A stretch of DNA of 64,000 nt from Aurantiacibacter gangjinensis (GTDB lineage: Bacteria; Pseudomonadota; Alphaproteobacteria; Sphingomonadales; Sphingomonadaceae): contig NZ_CP018097.1 of NCBI RefSeq assembly GCF_001886695.1, positions 2,431,030 to 2,495,029 on the forward strand, given 5' to 3'. The stretch's first letter is position 1. Every line of letters starts with the position of its first letter. Positions 44,076 through 52,282 of this stretch are shown here, piece after piece. The notes beneath the pieces were generated by a model. That model did no database searches. It saw only the letters and a list, made by a program, of their open reading frames with translations, and had not been told where the DNA came from. A program made the position numbers and the translations under genes.

Positions 44076-45045
44076 GTGGCCAAACAAGACATGGCTGGTC
44101 GAGCGCGGGATCGGCGAAGACCGGTTCTTACTGCTCGAGGGAGAGCAAGTGCTCGCCGCCCGGATCGAAGTGCATGGCGAACCGAAACCGGGCGACGTCT
44201 ATACATGCCGATTGGTATCCCGCACGGCAGGATCGGCACGGGGCACGGTGCATGCCGATGCAGGCTTCGACATTCTCGTCGACAAACTACCGCGCGATGT
44301 CTCGGAAGGCAGCACGCTCGACATACGGCTGACACGCGCACCGATTGTCGAACGGGGCCGGACGAAGATGGCGCAAGGTCGTCTCGCCGACGCCTCCGAT
44401 GCCGTCGAAGAGCGGGCGGAAGCGCGCGAAGTGGCGCAATTTCCAGCCGGGCTATGGGAAGACGTGTGGGATGCCGCCTCCAGCGGACGCCTCGCATTCC
44501 CCGGCGGCGAAATCCTCTGCTGCCCCACCCCCGCCATGACCGTTATCGACGTGGATGGCGACCTCGCGCCCAAACCGCTCGCGCTCGGCGCAATCGAGGC
44601 CATCGCACAGGCGCTGCGCTGGTTCGCAATCGGCGGCTCCGTCGGCATCGACTTCCCGACATTGCAGGCCAAGGCCGACCGCGCCGAAGTCAACACGGCC
44701 CTGGACGAGGCCCTGTTGGATTGGCCGCACGAACGCACTGCCATGAACGGCTTCGGCTTCGTGCAACTGGTTGCGCGGCTGCGAGGCCCGTCCCTGCTCG
44801 ACCGCTTTGCCACCGCCCGGACCGCCATGTGCGCGCGCTTCGCATTGCGGATGGCGGAACGCGCGCGAGGCGATGGCGGAATGCTGGCGCTGCGCATCCA
44901 TCCCGCCTTACGCGCGCATCTTACGGAAGACTGGATCGCCCAGCTGGCACGCCGCATCGGCAAACCTGTCCGCATCGAGACCGACCCGGCCCTTGCACTG
45001 GAAGCGCCCAGTGCTCAGATCGTGCATCATGACAGCCAGAGCTAA
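44068..45045 (+). CDS. Short RNase E/G-like protein
   Basis: A 325-residue protein related to the catalytic half of RNase E/G, but much shorter. D161 in MTVIDVDGD and D195 in GSVGIDFPTLQ line up with the two catalytic Asp of RNase E. No zinc-link CPxCxGxG or C-terminal scaffold region is seen, and the S1-like N-terminus is reduced. The start is TTG at 44068, overlapping the maf stop by 8 bp. Its end overlaps yacG by 17 bp. It may be an RNA-processing nuclease. Confidence 0.7.
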   Translation: MAEWPNKTWLVERGIGEDRFLLLEGEQVLAARIEVHGEPKPGDVYTCRLVSRTAGSARGTVHADAGFDILVDKLPRDVSEGSTLDIRLTRAPIVERGRTKMAQGRLADASDAVEERAEAREVAQFPAGLWEDVWDAASSGRLAFPGGEILCCPTPAMTVIDVDGDLAPKPLALGAIEAIAQALRWFAIGGSVGIDFPTLQAKADRAEVNTALDEALLDWPHERTAMNGFGFVQLVARLRGPSLLDRFATARTAMCARFALRMAERARGDGGMLALRIHPALRAHLTEDWIAQLARRIGKPVRIETDPALALEAPSAQIVHHDSQS

Positions 45046-45199
45046 ACCCTGCCCCATCTGCAAGAAGCCGCGCGAGGCCGAGTTCGCGCCGTTCTGTTCC
45101 GAGCGGTGCCGCGACAGGGACCTCGCGCAGTGGTTCTCCGATGGCTATGCCGTGCCGGGCCAACCGGCCAATCCGGAAGATTTGGCGCGCGAGGAATAG
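45029..45199 (+). CDS. yacG: YacG-type zinc-finger protein (DNA gyrase inhibitor family)
   Basis: A 56-residue protein with a C4 zinc finger: C8-x2-C11 and C23-x3-C27 (CPICKK and FCSERCRDRDLAQWF). In E. coli YacG binds GyrB and inhibits gyrase. The ATG at 45029 overlaps the end of the RNase-like gene by 17 bp. The C-terminal tail ends EDLAREE. Confidence 0.9.
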   Translation: MTARAKPCPICKKPREAEFAPFCSERCRDRDLAQWFSDGYAVPGQPANPEDLAREE

Positions 45200-45299
45200 T
45201 TTTGCGGTGAATGGGTCTTGCCAAGGCGGCGAGGCTTCGCCATAGGCGCGCTCTCATTCGCTTGCAGGACGCTCCGATGACGCCCCGCTCGAATGGTGT

Positions 45300-45374
45300 G
45301 CCTGAGTAGCTCAGGGGTAGAGCAGACGATTGAAAATCGTCGTGTCGGTGGTTCAAATCCGCCCTCGGGCACCA
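45300..45374 (+). tRNA. tRNA-Phe (anticodon GAA)
   Basis: A 75-nt cloverleaf: acceptor stem GCCTGAG/CTCGGGC (with one G-U pair), D-arm GCTC/GAGC, anticodon stem GACGA/TCGTC with loop TTGAAAA (anticodon GAA), T-arm GGTGG/CCGCC with TTCAAAT, discriminator A and an encoded CCA. It lies 100 bp after yacG in the plus-strand run. Confidence 0.97.
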
Positions 45375-45659
45375 TTTTTCTCTTTGATTGGCCTCAAGCG
45401 CCGGCGCCGCCATCCGGCGGCTTGGCTATCCTCGCCTGAGTCCCTCCGGCTTCGCCTGCGGGGCGGCTGCGGGCGCGCATTCGCGCTTGCCTCGCCTTCG
45501 GCTCGGTAAACTCGCGCAGGATTTCTGCGTAGCGCGGGTATCATCGCGAATAGCGACGACAGCCCGCGGAAGCGGAGCTGGCCGTAGGTCAATTGCGGGC
45601 CGGCCGGTAGGCTGAAAGCCAAGCATCGCGGATGCGATGCGCCCGGCGTTTGAGGGACT
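45375..45659. other. Intergenic region after tRNA-Phe, several hairpins, no gene
   Basis: No reading frame with a ribosome site is visible. The stretch is GC-rich with short inverted repeats. A hairpin gccgcc-atcc-ggcggc is at 45406-45421 and gcatcgc-ggat-gcgatgc is at 45623-45640, both with a four-base loop that reads GGAT on one strand. The rest looks like decayed repeat sequence. Confidence 0.5.
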
Positions 45660-45693
45660 AAAAAAAAGAGCAGTTTGAGGCTACTCAAACTGC
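45660..45693 (-). terminator. Terminator with the stop codon in its loop
   Basis: Ten-base arms gcagtttgag (45670-45679) and ctcaaactgc (45684-45693) enclose the loop GCTA, whose minus-strand TAG (45681-45683) is the stop codon of the flavoprotein. On the minus strand TCTTTTTTTT follows. The last four codons form half of the stem. Confidence 0.9.
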
Positions 45694-47297
45694 GCAACAT
45701 GCTCCCACGCTGCGCTGATGACCACGCTGCCTTCGCCCACTGCGCTCGCCACGCGCTTGGTGCTGCCCGATCGCACATCGCCGATGGCGAAAATGCCGGG
45801 CGTCGAGGTGGCATACTGGCTGTGCGCATCCTTCGTATCGTCGCCCGTCAGCACGAAGCCGCGCTCGTCCAGTTCGACCAACCCGCTCAGCCAGCCCGTA
45901 TTGGGCGCAGCGCCGATCATGATGAACACGGCGGCGCAGTCCAACCGCGTATCGCCGTCGGGGCCGGTCAGGGTCACCCCCGACAGCGTGCCCTCACCGC
46001 GCAGCTCGGTCACTTCGGTCTCGTAATGGATGGTTATGGCCGGGTCGTGCTCCAGCCGGCTGGTGAGATATTCGCTCATCGACCCTGCAAGACTGTCGCC
46101 GCGCACGATGACATGCACGTGCTTGGCGGTGCGGCTGAGATACATGGCCGCCTGCCCTGCCGAATTGCCGCCGCCGACCACCACGGCATTACCGCCGCGG
46201 CAAAAGCGCGCCTCCATGTCGGTGGCTGCGTAATACACGCCCGCGCCCTCGAACTCTTCCAGCCGGTCGAGCGGCAGGCGGCGATATTGCACGCCCGTTG
46301 CCACCACCACTGCGCGCGAGCAGACCTCCTGCCCGTCTTCCAGCGTGGCGCAAAAGGTGCCGTCCTCGCGCTTTTCCAGCCCGCGAACACGGCGCGGCAT
46401 CGCGAAGCGCGTGCCGAATTTCAGCGCCTGTATCTCGCCGCGATAGACAAGGTCCGCGCCGGAAATGCCGGTGGGAAAGCCCATATAGTTCTCGATGCGG
46501 CTGGATGTGCCCGCCTGTCCGCCCACGGCGGTATCTTCCACCACCAGCGCACACAGCCCTTCCGCGCCTGCATAGACGCCAGCCGCCACGCCGCCGGGCC
46601 CGCCGCCGACGATCATCACGTCGTAGCTCTGCTCTTCACAGATATCGAGATCGAGCCCGAATTGCTGTGCGACCTTGCGCGGCGTCGGGTCCTCCATAAT
46701 CTGGTCCTTGCCGACGATGACCGAAGGCTGGTGCCCGCTCAGGTCGCAGACCTGCCGCGTCTCGTCGTCGCTACTGTCCATGTCGTAACTTTCATACGGC
46801 ACGCGGTTCCTTCGCAAGAAGCTCTCGACGCGCTGCACCGCCGCGTCACGGTCCGCCCCGATCAGCTTGATGGAAGAGTTTTGCAGCTCGAACTGCTTGC
46901 GCCGCCGCGCGGCGAACACGCCAATGATGTGATCCGAAAGCTCGGGCACCCGGCCCATCAGATCCAGCATGTCCTGCCGGGGGGCGGCGATCACGCGGGT
47001 ATCCTGCGCCGCACGCATGGGCAGGTAATAGCTGCCGCGATTAAGGAAGCCGATTTCGCCCATGAACTGCGTAGGGCCGAGCGAACTTTCGAGCAGTCTC
47101 TCGCCCGACCACGGATCGACCACTTCGATCTCGCCTTCCAGTACATATAGGAACTCGTCCATCCGGTCGCCCGCATTCACGACCATCTCGCCCGCCTCGT
47201 AACTGCGCTTCGTGCCGATATCGCAGATCATGGCGACATGGTTATCCGCCAGCGGCACGCGGCGCATTGTCTCCAGGTCGGCGGCAATCGATTCCAT
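45681..47297 (-). CDS. Cyclic-nucleotide-domain thioredoxin-reductase-like flavoprotein without CxxC
   Basis: A 538-residue fusion. An N-terminal cNMP-binding/CRP-like domain (about 10-130; GDRMDEFLYVLEGEIEV) is followed by a Trx/Grx-like segment (about 140-220; no CxxC) and a thioredoxin-reductase-like flavin domain (about 225-538). FAD motif GGGPGG is at 231-236 and the NADPH motif GGGNSA at 375-380. Where thioredoxin reductases have the redox pair CxxC before the NADPH domain, this reads YYAATDMEA: AATD at 357-360. It therefore cannot work as a classical thioredoxin reductase, and may be a flavin or ferredoxin-type reductase controlled by a cyclic nucleotide. The stop codon sits in a terminator. 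Confidence 0.85.
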   Translation of the reverse strand: MESIAADLETMRRVPLADNHVAMICDIGTKRSYEAGEMVVNAGDRMDEFLYVLEGEIEVVDPWSGERLLESSLGPTQFMGEIGFLNRGSYYLPMRAAQDTRVIAAPRQDMLDLMGRVPELSDHIIGVFAARRRKQFELQNSSIKLIGADRDAAVQRVESFLRRNRVPYESYDMDSSDDETRQVCDLSGHQPSVIVGKDQIMEDPTPRKVAQQFGLDLDICEEQSYDVMIVGGGPGGVAAGVYAGAEGLCALVVEDTAVGGQAGTSSRIENYMGFPTGISGADLVYRGEIQALKFGTRFAMPRRVRGLEKREDGTFCATLEDGQEVCSRAVVVATGVQYRRLPLDRLEEFEGAGVYYAATDMEARFCRGGNAVVVGGGNSAGQAAMYLSRTAKHVHVIVRGDSLAGSMSEYLTSRLEHDPAITIHYETEVTELRGEGTLSGVTLTGPDGDTRLDCAAVFIMIGAAPNTGWLSGLVELDERGFVLTGDDTKDAHSQYATSTPGIFAIGDVRSGSTKRVASAVGEGSVVISAAWEHVAQFE

Positions 47298-47412
47298 GGC
47301 TGGGGGCTCCTAGACGAACAGTTGGTCCGTCTAGGAGATGGCAGGCCATGCTACAAGAAAAGAGGCTCGCGGTTGGTCTCCCACTTTAAGCCCCACTCTA
47401 GAAATACGCTGA

Positions 47413-48129
47413 TTAAGGGGTCACGTTAAAATTCGATATCACCTCGTAAGTTATCGATTCGTTGTTCGCTTCGATAACTCTTAACCGCGCGCCGCGATAA
47501 GCAATGATGTCGGATTCAGAGAGATCATACTCGGCATCGTTGGAGAACGCAGGTCGCGCAAGACTGCCAGAGAACTCGCGATAGCTGACGCGGATACGAT
47601 CGCCGACGCGTCCACTGTAGATGAGAGTTTGCTGAAAGTCGTTGCTCGTCAAAAAGCCGCGCTCAGTGAACATGTAGGGATATTCGGTATCACAGATCGA
47701 TTCTCCAATGCCATAAGCGCCACGCGCGATCACACACGTTTGCTGTTCCTCGGTAGAAAAGCGAATACCCTCTGGCCATGATCCTGCACCAGCGTCAAAT
47801 ATACCTCCGCCCATAGAGAGCGTTCCGACCTCAGGGTCGGGACTGTTCCGTTCGAATGACGTGAAAATGTACTCTCCCTCAGCACCAGTCATTCGGTAAA
47901 AGCCGGACGATAGCTCGAATGCACCAATAGGATTGGGCTCAGGCAGCCAAACGCCGCGAGTGGTTGTTTCAGTTCCCTGCTTAACCATCTCTTCGCCGAG
48001 CGATCTGGTCAACTGTGCACCTAGCTGAGGAAAGCTGACCTGCCTTACTTCGGGCACGTAATTGTTTTCCACCGTCGCACATCCACTGATGGCGATCATG
48101 ACTACGCACACACTAAACAATTTTCTCAT
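47413..48129 (-). CDS. Hypothetical lipoprotein, AT-rich
   Basis: A 238-residue protein with a lipobox (AISGC at about residues 13-17) after a charged start (MRKLF). It has no motif I recognise; the mature part is rich in Gly/Ser/Glu with two Cys (TCVIARGAYG and SICDTEYPY) that could form a disulfide. Codon use is noticeably more A/T-rich than in neighbours, which suggests recent acquisition. The ATG at 48127-48129 has GGGGGC upstream. It is divergent from purC. Confidence 0.65.
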   Translation of the reverse strand: MRKLFSVCVVMIAISGCATVENNYVPEVRQVSFPQLGAQLTRSLGEEMVKQGTETTTRGVWLPEPNPIGAFELSSGFYRMTGAEGEYIFTSFERNSPDPEVGTLSMGGGIFDAGAGSWPEGIRFSTEEQQTCVIARGAYGIGESICDTEYPYMFTERGFLTSNDFQQTLIYSGRVGDRIRVSYREFSGSLARPAFSNDAEYDLSESDIIAYRGARLRVIEANNESITYEVISNFNVTP

Positions 48130-48251
48130 TATGCCCCCACTTATCAAAAGTACTGGAGCGGTTGATGGCGCTATAGGTGTGGCCGGTCAAGCCAGTACAA
48201 GCCCCCAATTGCTCTGCCCTGCCTATGGGTGTATAGGCGCTGCTTCACTGT

Positions 48252-48305
48252 GCGCCCCGGCCCCCCGCGAAAACCGTTTCGCGTTGCCGGGGCGCTCGCT
48301 TTTTC
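48252..48305 (+). promoter_or_regulatory. Hairpin plus U-tract in the purC leader (candidate attenuator)
   Basis: Outer arms gcgccccggc (48252-48261) and gccggggcgc (48286-48295), inner arms gcgaaa and tttcgc, then tcgctttttcg. It is shaped like an intrinsic terminator and lies 20-70 bp before the purC start, with no plus-strand gene upstream to terminate. It could be a transcription attenuator; no alternative antiterminator fold is assigned. Confidence 0.4.
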
Positions 48306-48325
48306 GCGTTTGAAAGGCATCGCCC

Positions 48326-49135
48326 ATGTCCCGTCGCCGCCAGCTTTACGAAGGCAAGGCCAAGATCATCTATGAAGGCCCGGAGCCGGGCACGGTGATC
48401 CAGTATTTCAAGGACGATGCGACAGCCTTCAACGCCGAAAAGCGCGGCACGATCAACGGCAAGGGCGTGATCAACAATCGCATCAGCGAGCATATCTTCA
48501 CGCGCCTTTCGCATATCGGCATCCCCACCCACTTCATCCGCCGCCTCAACATGCGCGAACAGCTGGTGCGGCAGGTGGAAATTATCCCGCTGGAAGTGGT
48601 GGTGCGCAATGTCGCGGCAGGCTCCATCGCCAAGCGCCTCGGCATCGAGGAAGGCGAAATGCTGCCGCATACGCTGATTGAATACTACTTGAAGGCCGAC
48701 GATTTGGGCGATCCGCTGGTCTCCGAAGAGCATATCGCCTGCTTCAACTGGGCCAGCCATGAAGAGATGATGGACATCTCCTCCATGGCCATCCGCATCA
48801 ACGATTTCCTGAGCGGCCTGTTCGCCGCCGTCGATATCCGCCTGGTCGATTTCAAGCTGGAATTCGGGCGGCTCTACGATGGCGATTTCAGCCGCGTGAT
48901 CCTGGCCGACGAGTTCAGCCCGGACAATTGCCGCCTGTGGGACATGACCACGAACGAAAAGCTCGACAAGGATCGCTTCCGCCGCGACCTGGGCGGCGAG
49001 GAAGAGGCCTATCAGGAAGTCGCCCGCCGCCTCGGCGTGCTACAGAAGGACGAGGACAACTCGCCCGGTGAAGTGCTCGATATGGACGCCCACCGCTCCC
49101 GCCTGCGGCAAACTCCGAATAAACCGAAGAAGTAG
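48326..49135 (+). CDS. purC: Phosphoribosylaminoimidazole-succinocarboxamide synthase
   Basis: A 269-residue SAICAR synthetase. It ligates CAIR and aspartate with ATP, in purine synthesis. Strings [12 protein letters not shown], the central [17 protein letters not shown] and SPDNCRLWD are the family signature. The ATG at 48326 follows GAAAGG. purS and purQ lie 4.6 kb downstream, separated by other genes, so this is not one operon. Confidence 0.97.
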   Translation: MSRRRQLYEGKAKIIYEGPEPGTVIQYFKDDATAFNAEKRGTINGKGVINNRISEHIFTRLSHIGIPTHFIRRLNMREQLVRQVEIIPLEVVVRNVAAGSIAKRLGIEEGEMLPHTLIEYYLKADDLGDPLVSEEHIACFNWASHEEMMDISSMAIRINDFLSGLFAAVDIRLVDFKLEFGRLYDGDFSRVILADEFSPDNCRLWDMTTNEKLDKDRFRRDLGGEEEAYQEVARRLGVLQKDEDNSPGEVLDMDAHRSRLRQTPNKPKK

Positions 49136-49272
49136 GTAACAGATCTACCCTAAAGGCCTGTTGCACCGCGTTCATTTCTGCCGCACTATCCTGGTAGAAT
49201 GACCGCGGGGGCAGACAGGTCGCAATGGCATCCCCCGTCTTCACGAGTTTTTGACGAGAGGGATATTTACCG

Positions 49273-52128
49273 ATGATCATCCGGCACGCGCTGCTGCGCA
49301 GCGTTTCAGTCGCCACCATGGCGCTTGGCCTTTCCATGGCCGCTCCGGCCCTTGCCCAGCAGGGCCCGGTCGAGGGTTGGGGACTGGAGGCGACCGATGT
49401 CGTGCCCGATCCCGATATCGTTTATGGCCAGCTGGAAAACGGCATGCGCTATGCCATCCGCGCCAACGATACGCCGCCCGATGCCGCATCCTTCCGCATG
49501 CATGTGAATTTCGGCTCGCTGGGCGAGGCAGAGAACGAGCGCGGCCTTGCTCACTTTATCGAGCACATGGCCTTCAACGGCTCCACCAATGTGGCCGAAG
49601 GCGAGATGATCCCGCTGCTCGAACGGCTGGGCCTCGCTTTCGGGGCGGACAGCAACGCCTACACCAGTTTCGACGAGACGGTCTATATGCTCGATGCGCC
49701 GAATGTGGACGAGGAGACGCTCGACACCGCGCTGTTCCTGCTGCGTGAGACCGCCAGCGAGCTGACCTTCACGCCCGAAGCGGTGGACCGCGAGCGCGAA
49801 GTCATCGTGTCCGAGCGCCGCGTGCGTGACACGCCGCAGCTCGACAATTTCCGTGACCTGTTCGAATTCCGCATTCCGGGCACGCGCTACAATACCCGCT
49901 TCCCCATCGGCACGGATGAGGTGCTGCGCGAAGCCCCGGCCGACCGCCTGCGCCAGCTCTACCTGCGGACCTATCGCCCCGAGAACACCACGCTGGTGGT
50001 GGTCGGCGATTTTGATGTGGCAGAAATGGAAGCCGACATTATCGAGCGCTTCTCCGATTGGCAGCCCGTGGGCGACGCGGGTGGTGATTTCGAGTTCGGC
50101 GCCGTGGACTTTAACCGCGACGTCGACTTCGACACCTTCGTAGAGCCTTCGATCGCGGAAAGCGTCGCGATCTTTCAGCTTTACCCCTATACCGATCCGG
50201 CCGATACGGTAGCGGAGCGGCGCAACAGCTTCCTCTTCCGCATGGCGGAAACGATGTTCGATCGCCGTATCCAGCGCATCGCCAACCAGGAAGACAGCCC
50301 GCTGCTGGGCGGCGGCTTCTCGCTCAGCTCGGATGAAGGCGTGGCCGATTACAGCGTGGTCAGCGTGTCCACCCGCGATGGTGCGTGGGAGCAAGGCCTC
50401 TCGATCATCGAGCAGGAACTGCGCCGCGCGCTGGAATTCGGCTTCACCGAAAGCGAGCTGGAATACGCCAAGACGCAATACGAAGCGGGCCTGCGCCGCA
50501 GCGTGGAACAGGCCGATGCGCGCAATAGCCGCGGCCTTGCCATGCAGATCGTCAACGTCGCCGCAGAAAACGACTTCATCAGCGCTCCCGACTACTGGTA
50601 CGACCTTTGGCGGCAGCAGGAAGACACGCTGACGCTGGATGCGATCAACGCCTATTTCCGCGAAAAATGGTCGCAGGGCGCGCCGCTGGTGCGTGTAACG
50701 GCCAAGGAGCTGGAAGGCGGCGAAGATGCCGTGGCAGCTGCCTTCAACGCCAGCACCGCTGTCGCGGTAGCCGCGCCCGAAGACAATGCGTCCGTAGAGT
50801 TCGCCTATAGCGACTGGGGCACGCCCGGCACCGTGGTGGAGGACACCATGATCGAGGATTTGGGTATCCGCACGGTCACTTTCGCCAACAATGTGCGCCT
50901 GAACATCAAGCAGACCGATTTCGAGCCCGGCCGCGTACGTTACAATGTCAATATGGATGGCGGGTCCTTCGCCATTGCCGACCAGAACCCCACTGCGGCA
51001 GGCATCTACCTGCAGATCGCGTCTGCCGTCGGCGGCCTTGGCCAGCACAGCTTCGACGAGATTACCGAAGCGACCGCAGGGATGCAGGTCTCGGCCGGTA
51101 TCAATGCCGATACCGACACGTTCGGCTTCGGAGGCACGACCAATCCGGATGACTTACTGATGGCGATGAATACCGGCGCTGCCTATCTCACCGATCTTGG
51201 CCTGCGCCCAGAGGCAGATGCCCGCTTCGGCGCGGTGATCGATGCCGTGTGGGGTCAGTTTGAATCGCAGCCGGGCCAGGTCTTCGGCCTGCGCTCTGGC
51301 GAGATGATTGCCGATGGCCGCTACACCACCTTCCCGTCCCGCGAGGAACTGGGCGCGGTGGACCGCGAGGCCCTGCGCGCAGCCGTGCTTTCCGCTGCCG
51401 AGAATGGCGCTATCGAGATCGGCGTGGTCGGCGACATCGACCCGGATACGGTCATCGAGATCGTGTCGCGCAATTTCGGTGCACTGGGTGAGCGCGATGC
51501 CGACTTCGCCGATTACGAAGAGCAGCGTGAGCTGGCTTTCGTCGACCTCTCCGGTGAGGACGTGAACCGCTACACCCATTCCGGACAGGAAGACCAGGCA
51601 CTGGTCGGCAGCATCTGGCGCACCACGGACGATGGCGATTTCCGCGAGGATATGATCCATTCAATGCTGGTGGGCGTGCTGCGTCTGAAAGCCATCGAAA
51701 CGCTGCGCGAGGAACTGGCCGCCACTTACAGCCCCGCTGTCAGCGGGTCGACCAGTTCCGATTTCGAGGATTACGGCACGATCAGCGTTTCGGCCGTGAT
51801 CGACCCTGCTCAGACCGATGAAGTGCAGGCGATTGTCCATCGCCTCGCGATGGAATTGCGCGACGAGCCCGTGTCGGACGATTTCCTGCTCCGCGCCCGC
51901 CAGCCCGTGCTGGAACGTGTACGACAGTCGCGCGAGGACAACGGCTTCTGGCTGGGCGTCGCTTCCGGCGCGCAGAGCAAGGCCGACCGCCTCGACCGCA
52001 TCCGCACGCAGATGGAAGTGCTGGAAAGCATTACGCCCGAAGATATCCAGGCGATGGCGCAGCGCTTCCTCGTCGACGAACGCCGCGCCGATGCGCTGGT
52101 AGTCTATGAGGCACCCGACGCCGAGTAA
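49273..52128 (+). CDS. M16-family (insulinase-like) metallopeptidase, exported
   Basis: A 951-residue protein with a signal peptide (cleavage near ALAQ, residues 26-29). The inverted zinc motif HFIEH is at 94-98 (H94, H98 and catalytic E97), and the third ligand is a Glu near 174-176 (DREREV). The second half (about 500-951) repeats the fold without the zinc site, as in the pitrilysin class where one half is inactive. It probably degrades peptides in the periplasm or outside the cell. It stands alone; a terminator follows. Confidence 0.92.
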   Translation: MIIRHALLRSVSVATMALGLSMAAPALAQQGPVEGWGLEATDVVPDPDIVYGQLENGMRYAIRANDTPPDAASFRMHVNFGSLGEAENERGLAHFIEHMAFNGSTNVAEGEMIPLLERLGLAFGADSNAYTSFDETVYMLDAPNVDEETLDTALFLLRETASELTFTPEAVDREREVIVSERRVRDTPQLDNFRDLFEFRIPGTRYNTRFPIGTDEVLREAPADRLRQLYLRTYRPENTTLVVVGDFDVAEMEADIIERFSDWQPVGDAGGDFEFGAVDFNRDVDFDTFVEPSIAESVAIFQLYPYTDPADTVAERRNSFLFRMAETMFDRRIQRIANQEDSPLLGGGFSLSSDEGVADYSVVSVSTRDGAWEQGLSIIEQELRRALEFGFTESELEYAKTQYEAGLRRSVEQADARNSRGLAMQIVNVAAENDFISAPDYWYDLWRQQEDTLTLDAINAYFREKWSQGAPLVRVTAKELEGGEDAVAAAFNASTAVAVAAPEDNASVEFAYSDWGTPGTVVEDTMIEDLGIRTVTFANNVRLNIKQTDFEPGRVRYNVNMDGGSFAIADQNPTAAGIYLQIASAVGGLGQHSFDEITEATAGMQVSAGINADTDTFGFGGTTNPDDLLMAMNTGAAYLTDLGLRPEADARFGAVIDAVWGQFESQPGQVFGLRSGEMIADGRYTTFPSREELGAVDREALRAAVLSAAENGAIEIGVVGDIDPDTVIEIVSRNFGALGERDADFADYEEQRELAFVDLSGEDVNRYTHSGQEDQALVGSIWRTTDDGDFREDMIHSMLVGVLRLKAIETLREELAATYSPAVSGSTSSDFEDYGTISVSAVIDPAQTDEVQAIVHRLAMELRDEPVSDDFLLRARQPVLERVRQSREDNGFWLGVASGAQSKADRLDRIRTQMEVLESITPEDIQAMAQRFLVDERRADALVVYEAPDAE

Positions 52129-52148
52129 TTCCCGGCGGGATTGATTGA

Positions 52149-52187
52149 GAGAAGGGCGCGTCGGCGAAGGTCGGCGCGCCCTTTCTC
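52149..52187 (+). terminator. Intrinsic terminator of the M16 peptidase gene
   Basis: Arms gggcgcg (52154-52160) and cgcgccc (52175-52181), extended by GAGAA and TTTCTC with one bulge; then CATTAT. It lies 20 bp past the stop. Confidence 0.75.
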
Positions 52188-52193
52188 ATTATC

Positions 52194-52277
52194 GTCACCC
52201 CGGACCTGATCCGGGGTCGGGCTTCATTTCAGTCGCACAAAAGAATAGCCTTGGCCCGGGTCGGGTCCGGGCCGACG
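52194..52277. repeat. Paired REP-type palindrome, family C (diverged copy)
   Basis: A hairpin ccccggacctgatccgggg (52198-52216) resembles 28344-28362, and a second, ggcccgggtcgggtccgggcc (52253-52273), faces it. It separates the M16 and OsmC-fusion genes, which are convergent. Confidence 0.75.
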
Positions 52278-52282
52278 ATGAG

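Noticed and set aside
45675..47150. A 491-codon open frame opposite the cNMP flavoprotein gene
   Set aside because: Antisense shadow; it also runs across the terminator stem.
49306..51048. A 580-codon open frame on the minus strand inside the M16 peptidase gene
   Set aside because: Antisense shadow of a gene with clear motifs; no start signals and no family features.
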